A stretch of DNA of 64,000 nucleotides from Linyphia triangularis (taxonomy: Eukaryota > Arthropoda > Arachnida > Araneae > Linyphiidae): NCBI GenBank assembly GCA_963978545.1, contig OZ021727.1:95170262-95234261 (forward strand), given 5' to 3'. Within the stretch, counting starts at the first letter, position 1. Every line of letters begins with the position of its first letter. The position numbers were made by a program, and so were the translations under genes. The notes below the pieces were generated by a model, which saw only the letters and a program-made list of their open reading frames with translations, was not told the DNA's origin and did no database searches. Positions 1 to 10,000 of the stretch are shown here, in pieces.

Positions 1-1715
1 ACAATAATTTTATCTCTTTAAAGAGCAGGCAGTATATTTATATTCCCGTTCTTTAAATTTTGAAAAATGAAACACTCAATGGTTCATTCAAACTCAAAAA
101 GTTTTTGTTTCAACATTACCAAATGTTTCAGATGTACCTTTTAACTTATTAGATGGACTCAAACATATGTGTACAGGGTTCCCACTCAAATCACAGAATG
201 AAAATCAATGACTTTCCAATGACCTTTAAGGACCAAATTAATGTTTTTAAGGACCTTTGAAAATTTGTTTTCAGGCATCATGTCTATATATAATTTTTTA
301 ATAAAGTATATTCTGCCAAAAAAGTTACAAGTTGGTGGATGTGCAATACAAATAAGTCAGAAAATTCTGATATGGTGCAGATAAGTGGAAGTCATGCACG
401 GGTATAGCAAGTCCCAGTTGTATTTTTATAAATTTTGCAGTTGGCCACACAACATCTCCAAAATTCAAGGACTTTTAAGCACCTCATAGCATTTTCAAGC
501 ACTTTCAAGGCCTTGAAAACAAGTTCAAAAATATTAAGCACTTTTAATGACTTTCAATGACCGTGGGAATCCTGGTGTATGCAAGGGTCATTTATTTGCA
601 TTAGAAAATAAACAAAATTAACAGATTATTTCTGAAAAAAAATTAAAAAATCCGTAAAATAAAATTATGCTTACAACATTCTTTTATGTACAGTAAAAAT
701 TTTGAGTATATTTTCACTTTCTCTAAAAAAAATGCCATATCAACACCAAATTAAAAATAGATAATAGTATTTAAGGATATTAATTATATATTATTAACTA
801 ATATTAATAGAAAAGAATTATTAATGGTGCTTCTACAAAATATATTCAACAGTAAAGTTATGCCTTCTCCAAATAAATTCAGTTTACAAGATATGCCAAT
901 AATGATGGAAGTGTCTTTCAGGATGGTAAATTTATTTTAAATTTATTCTTAGGAAAAACATAAAATCATTAAGTGGTTAAATTGCTTATTATTGTTGATT
1001 AATTAGTTCTTGCATAAATATATTTAACTGTTAAATTGTTAAAATAAAGAAAAATTAAATCTCTAAATACAATCTAATATGTTTATGCATACATGACTTT
1101 ACGCACATAAAAATTGGATTTGTAAAATGCTTAAACTGTCTGAGTGAAATCTGAAAAAATATTTATTAGTTGGTATTGTTATAAACAATATTTACAATAT
1201 TTTTTGTCAGTTTAGTCAGAGAATCAATGATTTATTTAATTTCAGATGTATAGTTACACAAAAATAAACAACAGTATTAAGTCAAATTTCTGATTGTATA
1301 ACTCTCCAATTTAGGGCTCATGAAAATTAAATAAAATATTGAAAGTGCAAAGCACTTAAATAGAAAGAGAAAATGTTTTCTTCCTACAGTAGATTTTTTT
1401 TATCACTGTCATCATAAATAATTACTGACAAAACATTTTTTCATTTTGCGACACATCTAAAATCAGACTTGTGTATGGAGTAGTCAAAAATTGCTTATAA
1501 ATGAAAAAACAATCTATATCAATTGGCACATTATCGAGAGATTGAGCTAGAAAAAATATCCTGAGGATATCATGATTTGTAGGTTACCAAAGTGGCAATG
1601 CCAATTATAGTCTTTGGAAAGATTTTTTTTATTTTTAAAGGAAAAGAAAGTATTTCATGTGCAATGAAATCAAATAAGTTATTAGAGCAAGTAAAAAAAC
1701 TATGAAAGTTTATAA
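1..1715. other. AT-rich intron-like DNA, no gene seen
   Basis: Inside the Artemis-like gene (intron 4 or beyond). It contains a low-copy stretch at 180-570 with repeated phrases such as TTTCAATGACC/TTTCAAGGACC, suggesting an old repeat. No exon with family motifs was found. Confidence 0.4.
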
Positions 1716-1859
1716 TCTATATAAATATAAAAGGCAAGGTCCTCAATCATTGACCTTAATTCTTCCACTTCCCAAGTAACAATTCTGAAACTTGATACAA
1801 ATGTTAAAACGGACAAACATAGAAAAAAATACGCTATTCCAAAGTCAAGCAACATTAAG

Positions 1860-2376
1860 TAGGGATGCACCAAATATTTGGTATTTGGCCAAATATCTGG
1901 ATATTCAGCGACCTACTATAGATAATTTTTTTCCATTTATTGCCAATTTATTATTATTGCAGAATACCACTCCATAGAAATATGAATTTATTTTCCCCAT
2001 ACAATATTTAAAAATGTCAAAACTTATAAGGCATATCCACAGCAATTTTGGATTTTTTTTTTTATGAATTTCATAGTGTTAGGGCCTTTAAATATGTATA
2101 TATTATAAGATGTGTTCTCTTAAAGTTTTAGAGATTTGAGAACAGGTATTTTTGTTATGTAACCTTCTCTTGCCAAGACAATTGTCATCAAAGAAGGTCC
2201 AATCATCTTTTTTTTTTATAATATAAAATAATCCTATTTTTAGCATAAGTAGTAATTAAGATAAATTTTATAGAAAACAATATGTCAGATATTCGGCCTG
2301 CCGAATATTTGGTATTCGGCTTGTCTATTGACTGAATATTCGTTATTCGGCTAAATCACTATTAGGTGCATCCCTA
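1860..2376. mobile_element. hAT-type miniature element nested in Helitron A1
   Basis: The ends are TAGGGATGCACC and GGTGCATCCCTA, with inner inverted motifs ATATTTGGTATTTGGC and ATTCGGTATTCGGC forms. Flanks ACATTAAG (1852-1859) and ACATAAAG (2377-2384) form an 8-bp target duplication with one mismatch, as in hAT elements. No transposase ORF. Confidence 0.75.
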
Positions 2377-2389
2377 ACATAAAGGGCTG

Positions 2390-3660
2390 GAAAAGTGGTA
2401 AAACATTCTAAACAAGGGGTATTCAAATGTTAAACTTCAAATGTAGTAACAACTCTGATATTTCGTACAAATGTCAACAAGAACAAATATAGAAAAAATA
2501 AGCTATTCTGATGTCGATTAACCAACTTCAAAGCATCGTAAAGGGGTTAAATATTCCAAATGAGAAATCTTAAAATATCTCACTTTCAAAATGTGTCACA
2601 GCTCCAATAGGTATTAGGTACACAAGTCAACAAAGGCATGCTACCGACTAATTTTAAAGGGCGAAAGGTTCCAAAAAGGAATATTCCAATGTTCCACTTT
2701 CAATATAGTTACAACTCCAAGGGCAAATGTAGATAAAGTAAGCTATTCTGATATTGATGAACTAATTTTAAAGGAATAAAAAAGGGTTGAGACACTCCAA
2801 AAAAGGAATACCCCAATGTTTCACTTCCAACTCTAAAAATTGATACAAATGTCAGCAAGGGCAAGCATAGAAAAAGTAAACTATTCCGATGTTCATTAAC
2901 CAACTTTAAAAGGTCAAAGAGGGGTCAAATATTCCAAATGAGGGACATTTAAATGTTCCATATCCAATACAGTCTTACCTCTGATTTTTATATGTTTACC
3001 AAACATATACCATACATAGAAAAAGTAAACTATTCAGATGTTGATTATCCAATTTTAAGAGGTCTAAAATGGGTCAAACATTCCAAACGTGGAATATACA
3101 AAATGTCCCACTAGCAATATAGTGATAACTCTGATATTTGGTACAAATGTCAACAAAGGAAAGCATAGAAAAAGTTAACTACTTTTATCTTTGATTAACC
3201 AACTTAAAGGGTTTGAAACATGTAAAATAAGGGATATTCCAGATCTCCACTTCAAATGCAGCCACATCTCTGAAATTTGATATAGATGTCAATAAATGCA
3301 AGCATAAAAAAAAGTAAATTATTCAAATCTTGATTGACTAATTTTAAAGAGTCAAAATGGTGTTGGAATGCTCCAAATGAGGTATATCTCAATGCCCCAC
3401 TTCAAATGTAGACACAACTTTGAAATTTGGTACAAATGTCAACAAGAACAAATATAGAAAAAGTAAGCTATTCCGATCTTGAGTAAATAACTTGCAGGGG
3501 CTGAAATGGGATCTAACATGCCAAACAAGCAATATTCAAAATTTCTACTTCCAATTTAGCACCAACTTTGAAATTAGGTACAAATGTCATTACAGATAAG
3601 CAAAGAAAAAGTAAAATTTTCCCATCTTGATAAACAAACTGTCAAGGATCAAACATACAA
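2390..3660 (+). repeat. degenerate tandem array, units of roughly 130-160 bp
   Basis: About nine units follow each other. Each carries a GGTACAAATGTCAACAA-like box, an AGAAAAAGTAAGCTATTC box, an ACCAACTTTAAAGGG box and a TTCCAAA...GG(A/G)ATATTC box. Units have drifted and carry small indels, much more than in the related array at 20.9-22.0 kb. Confidence 0.7.
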
Positions 3661-3996
3661 AATGTGAAATATCTTTTAATCACTAAAATGCACTTCGTAA
3701 AATTTTGTAGATAGTTTAGTATATTCTTATGTTTTTCATCAACAGATCTTAAGGATTTTTTCTCTGACCTTTTTTTTTAAATACATGAATTATGTGGATC
3801 AGTTTGGTTCTCATAAGTTGAAGCATAGGAAAGTGGGCTAGATCCAAATCATTGAATCAGCAAGCACTCAAATTAAAAAGAGCCTAACAATATAAGGACA
3901 GAAATACCAACAGTCCTTCTTTTTGCATCAATGGTAATATCATGCAATTTTGGAATATTAAAAGCAGATTTTCAGGAACGTTTTTAGTGTACTCAC

Positions 3997-4056
3997 AATA
4001 ACTCCATATTCATCATAAACATCAATAAGTGTTGGTTGTTCAATAGGCAAAGAAAT
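3997..4056 (-). CDS. DCLRE1C: Artemis-like gene, coding exon 4 (last exon inside the window)
   Basis: A 60-base exon in phase 0 at both ends, between ATTATTTCAG and GTGAGT. It encodes ISLPIEQPTLIDVYDEYGVI, matching the family segment just before the VTLLPAGHCPGS-type motif. The donor implies continuation to the left, and no further exon is visible before position 1. Confidence 0.8.
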
Positions 4057-7000
4057 CTGAAATAATTAAAAACAGAACATTATAAAGATACATAAATACC
4101 TCAATGAACACATTAATGGTGATTATTTTAAATTTACTATTCTATGTAAAGAAAACTAAACTAGTTAAATTTAAGCATTTTCACACTTGTAGTTTGTCAT
4201 ATTTTAGCAGATAGCAGTAGCAAAAAGTGTTTGCTAAACTTAACGAATAACAAAATACACTTTTATGGCACCAAAATTTGCTTATAGTCTAGAACTTGAT
4301 TTTACTGTTACGCTTTCTTTAACTGGTGTGGAAAATTAATAGTCAAAATACTTTTGAACTAAGTGATTTTTGGAAGAACAATCATAGAGGAAGGTAGGAT
4401 TATTACAATTGGTGTTTTCACAAGCGATTTAGCTAGATAAAAATTTCAATGAGATTGAAATGGGTCTGATTGAAACAAACATCATAAAAATAAATAGGAA
4501 ATATTTAATTTTCTTAAAGATTTTTTTTTTTTGCTCAGTCTATTTAATTTGCACTTCAGTGACTACTTCAAACATTAACTGAGAATTTACATATCTTAAG
4601 TATTTCTTTAATTAAAGAAATCAACCCAGTTACAAACAAAGTTTTTATAAAGTTAAACATTTTCCTTATGTTTTCTCAGTAGATGTAAATATTTTCCTCC
4701 AGTATGATGCATTTAAAAAGAAAATTTATATTGAACAATTAGGTTTCTAAAGTAAGGACCTATTTTTTATTTTTATTTTTTTATTATTGTAAAATTTAAT
4801 GAATTCGAAAGTTAATTAAATGAAAATATCTTTATAAGCTCTGCTTTTCAGATTCATAACTTTTCATATTCTTATATTTGTTCAATTTGGAAAGAGTTTT
4901 TCAAATTCTATAAGTAGAAAGTTTTTTTTTTTTTTTTTGCATTCATTGAAAATTAAATGAATTTGAAAAATAACCGTAATAGGCAAAACTATTCAGGTTC
5001 ATTATTTCATACAATCTCATTTAATTTACACAATATCTATAATGCTTGTTAAACTTCTGCAACTTCTTTATGAAATAGTTGTGCACATGTGAAATAAAAA
5101 GGATAAAATTTGTCAATAAGGTAAAGATTGGTTTTAGGATTAAGTTTGGATAGAGTAAATTACAAGATCCGAGCAAGAGATTATTAATCCATGGGAAATA
5201 TAAAATAGTTTTGTAAAGCTGTTCTATTTATTATTTTTTAATTACATGAAATATTTCATATCCCCCTCATCTTAACGATAGAAGCCTACTCCTAATAATA
5301 GAGAACCCCTGTACTACTTTTAAAAAGGATTTCTCAGGAAAAGAGGATTCCTCATTGCAATGAAAATCTACATTGAAATATGCTTCAAGCGTTGAGTGCC
5401 ATGTCAGTCATCGGTAGTTGACACCGAACTTACCGTTTAAATTTTGTCAGTCACCAGTGACTAACAGTGTAAAATACGATATAAAACTAAAAAATTTACA
5501 TTGTTTTAAGTAATAATTTAAAATTTATTTAATTTTAATTTATTTCAAGATTGCACAATATGAGCGCTTTTAAGCAGCGCATGGCAGGGTTTTCCTTAAA
5601 AATACATGTGGTGCTCAACGTGTCTAAGAATATAACCCACAATTAAGTTTTTTATATAAATCCTATATATGTATTGCCAATTTTAACATTCATTAACAAA
5701 GTGATGTTTCTGTTGCTAGCGTGTGCTTGGTGTTGGCATCTAATTTTAAATATTAAAAACATTTTTATCAGAAAAATGTGTGGTAAACTATTTTTCAAAA
5801 TTTATTCATTAAAAATGAATATACATTTATGCATTCACATCCAAATATCTTTTATTTTTTCTGTTTAAATCAAGTTTATTATTTATTTATTAAAACAATT
5901 TTGGCAACAGGAAAGAGTTTCTTCAATGATTGGGTAAATGCTATTTCAGAACGATTGAATGACAGCAAGTTGATTTATCAGTATTTCATAAAAGCAACTT
6001 TTTAATGACAATGACAGCTGTCAAAATGTGACAGAATGCATTGTCATTGAATCCATCTGCCAAGTTTCAGACTGATTGGATGATGGCAAGGAGGTTAATT
6101 AGGCCTCTGCAGCTTTCCCCGCCATCAACCTACCCAGCCACACACAAAATCAAAATTAATATAAAGGACTAAAAAAAAAAAATGAACTCCAGTAAAGAAC
6201 TGATGCCCAATCCATAGTGTTGGGGAGGGGAAGAAACTTAATCACCAAGCAGGCTGCAATATTTCAGCTAGCAGGTTGTTTATGATCCATGGAGAGAGGA
6301 CAAGGTCCAAATTGTCCCCCCAAACTAGCAAGACAATAAATACCAGTTAAAATATTGGAATCAGTGATAAAAAATATAAACAGAAGATTTACCAAATATT
6401 TTGACAAGTGAGAGAAAATATCATCATTTTTCAACAGATGTTCTGATACATCAGACATATATATGTGACTGAATCCCCTACAAAATAAAAATAAGTACAA
6501 TATTAAAAGTTATTAACATAAGTAAACAAAAATACAACCAGGGTTATTTATGATAAGAAATCTGCTTAACGTATATCCATAACGATAAAATAAAGTCTGT
6601 CCTTCTATAGAAAACTTCTTAGCACATTGTTGACAGGTGGCCAGTTACCTCGCCTTCTCATGCCCAAACGTTGTTGACTGATGGCGAGTTAACTAGTCAT
6701 TGCATTTAGAAAGTTTTATTTCTTCTCCATATTCAATTACAAAATAATAGCCGGTGACATGACATAGTTTCTGTGTAAAATTACCAGTCAACAAAGTGTT
6801 AAAATAGACCTAGAGTTCTGAAAGTTTTAACTTAAGTACTTTTGACCTTCAAATTTGCCTTTTGAAAAACAGAATGTTAATTTTTAATTAGTTATTTAAA
6901 TTTTTTTTACAAAACGTGTTCTAATAGGGATACAGCTCGGAAATTTTCCACATAAAGAGTTTAGGCTTTCTAACTGAACTTTTGAAAAACGGAAGGTTAA

Positions 7001-10000
7001 AATTTTAATTAGCTTTTTATTATTTGTTATTAATTAAAATTTTTTTTACAAAGCGACTTCAAATAGGGATACAGCTTTGAAATTTTCAACATAAGTAGTT
7101 TTGGCCTCGTAATTGGACTTTTGAAAAGCAGAATGTTAAAATTCTAATTAGCTTTTTAATTAATTTTTTACAAAGACTTCTAATAGGAACAGAGCTCTGA
7201 AATTTTAAACATAAGTAGTTTTGGGCATAAGTTAATTAGTTCTTTGTCAAACCACTTGTACTACCTCTAATCGAATCTTAACAGAGAAAGGAGGTTAAGT
7301 CAACATTTATATTCCTAATTTGTTGCAATGATTTCTTTGTTTAAGGTACAAACAATAATAATTGCCTAGTCTAATTAGCTTACCTAGATTCCAACAGTTG
7401 GAAGAATTTCTGATCTTTGAGGCCATTCATATGATCTGAGAAGAAATAATATTGTATTAGAGCCATAAAAACACTGGACAGAAAGAAGCTGTCTTATGAG
7501 AAGAATTTTGGAACATTTGATGATCTTTCATAAAATTTCAGCTTTGATGTTGGACACATATAAAATATATATGCAAAAAATATATACACAAATTATATTG
7601 TTATGAATTTTCCTCAGAGGCAATGATGGTACAGTTTTTATTAGATAAAAACTATTATTTATTCTCTCTTCAAAGGCTCACGAAATTTCTCCGAACAACA
7701 GTGCAATCACTATCAAGCTTCAAGAAAAAACATCTTCGAATACAGTGATAATTCAGGCACACTCAAATAATTATACAAAGCACTCAGCTTCTTTCACTGA
7801 CATCCAAAGTAAAACTGATCTCTTCCGATCTGCAGTCTTGTATTTATAGGAGCACGCAGGAACTTTCACGAAATATCCACTCGACTGGTCAATTGATAGA
7901 AATGATACATCTTGAAATTTCACGATAGCTTTAGATGTTGCCACCTTTTTACTAACTTGCATTATCGCTGTTAACAAATAAAATAAGATAGAATAAAATA
8001 TAACTTAAACAAAAAATTTCACTATTTACAATTATATACAGAAAATTTGTGTTAACAATATACACCTTAAGAGGCATTACCACAGCGATTTTGATCAAAT
8101 CGTTAGAGACGTTTTTTTAGCAATCATTGAAAAACATGATTTTTTCAATGGCAGCTATCTTATGCACATGCACAATTTTGACGAAAACCTTAATGGTAGA
8201 TCTCATGGTCACCACTAACCTGCACACTAAATATGAACATCCTAGGTCAATTATATGTGAGTTATGCTGACCACAGACAGTCATTCTTTCTAGTAGACCT
8301 GAAAATATCTACTCGCCACAGGTCAATTAAACGGCGTGATGAGGAGACTAAATAAACTAATCAACCGGCCACATTTCATTTCTCCCCTACTATTTTTTTT
8401 AATTGTTACCGAATATACCAAAATTTCCGAAAAATTCTCCCTTCCCTTTCTTGAAATTTTGTTATCACTTAGTTAAAATCAATCTAAATGGATTCATGAG
8501 TTGACAGGGTGGGTGACAGAAAAGGGAATTCAGGAAAATTAGAGTAATGTCAGAGAATTTCATTCTTCTAGAAAAATTGGGGAAATGTCAAGGAATTTTG
8601 AAACTTCCGAGTTTCCCTTCTTGCATTTCTTGGGCGGGTGCGGCCGCCGCCGCCTTATTGTTTACAAAAATATTCAAACTTTAATCTGACTGCATCCTTA
8701 CAGACATGATTATTTTTCTTCTGGCCTGGCATTTTCATCAGCAAAATATATTAGAACCCTTATTTTATTGGCGTATTATTACTGTAATATTTTTAGTTAT
8801 CCTATAACTTAAAAGAAAGGCCACCGGTAACATTACTGATAAATTTTTTTCCTCATACTTCTAGCTGACTGCGTCTGTTACAGGCATGATTATTTTTCTT
8901 CTTGCCTTATGTTGCTGTCAACAAAATATATTAGAATTTTAGTTATTTGCATATTATTTCTGTTACAGTTTTAGTTATCCTATAACTTAAAAGTGTGGAA
9001 AACCGGTAGCTTTACTGTTTAAAAAAATTCTCAAACTTCCATCTGACTACATCCTTTACAGACATGATTATTTTTCTTCTTGACTTGCATTTTTTGTCAA
9101 CAGAATATATTAGAGCCCTCAATTCCTTAATATTTCAAATCGTCAGATTTTTTCGTTTTTACAGCGCTATGTTACAGATGTGCAACAAATCGATAAGCAT
9201 CCTTAAGTGAAAAAGAATAGATCCTGAACTTGAATTTTTTTTTTTTTGTATTTTCATTTACATTTTAACTTAGATGTGTTTTTGATTTATATATTTAATA
9301 TAAATCAAATAAAGAATTGAAACATCCTCCTCAAAAAAAAAATCTTAATGAAATGCTGCATTTATTCAGGTAAAACCTTAACTTCCCCTTCCCTGGCTGC
9401 GCCACTAGTAAAAAAACCCCCTTCCCTGGCTGCGCCACTAGTAAAAAAAAAAGAGTCTGCCATATAGTGGCTACTAAACTAAAAGCGTCTATCAGCCCAT
9501 GGCTACTACTTGAAAATTTCAATTTTCAGGTCTACTTTCTAGGCAACTTTTTTGAAATCAGGTTGTTCCAAAATGCAGAGAAATGCATTACCCTTGAAAG
9601 TAAAAATTGTGAATGTTGACTGCTTCCAAACGTTCACTCTGCCGAAAATAATTGTGGATGGCCAAACATTGTGTCACCCAAAGACAAAAATGTTCTGGGA
9701 CACCAAACCCCAGGAATTGACAGCATTAAAGAAGGCATCTCTTATCGAGTATTTTTTTGTGAAATACTTAATGCAGAGGCGTAACTGCAAGAACTTAGTA
9801 GTTTGCTTATGAAATATCATTTGTACCGGCTTTTAAATGATCAAAAGATTCCTTGATCCATGGGTTGGCATGGACGTACAATTCAGTGGTAAAAATACTT
9901 CTGTGTTAAAATATCACACTTTCTTTTTACTCCAGAATAATGCAATTCTTTTCCTGACCACACGTTTCCATTCATTCTCATTGCTGATTGGCTGATTTTG

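Larger units (their letters stand above)
1716..3719 (+). mobile_element. Helitron-like element A1 with degenerate tandem array
   Basis: The 5' end reads A/TCTATATAAATATAAAAGGC, matching the reverse of the element at 20618-22110. The inside consists of degenerate units around TTGGTACAAATGTCAACAA, AGAAAAAGTAAGCTATTCCGAT and TTTCACTTCCAA, which are the reverse complement of the unit at 20.9-22.0 kb. The 3' end near ACTAAAATGCACTTCGTAAA matches element A2 but the terminal hairpin is eroded, so the right border is approximate. No protein is coded. Confidence 0.6.

Noticed and set aside
1716..3719. Tandem arrays considered as CRISPR-like or centromeric satellite
   Set aside because: Units are long, contiguous without spacers, and bounded by Helitron ends in a eukaryotic genome. 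The arrays are too short for a centromere.
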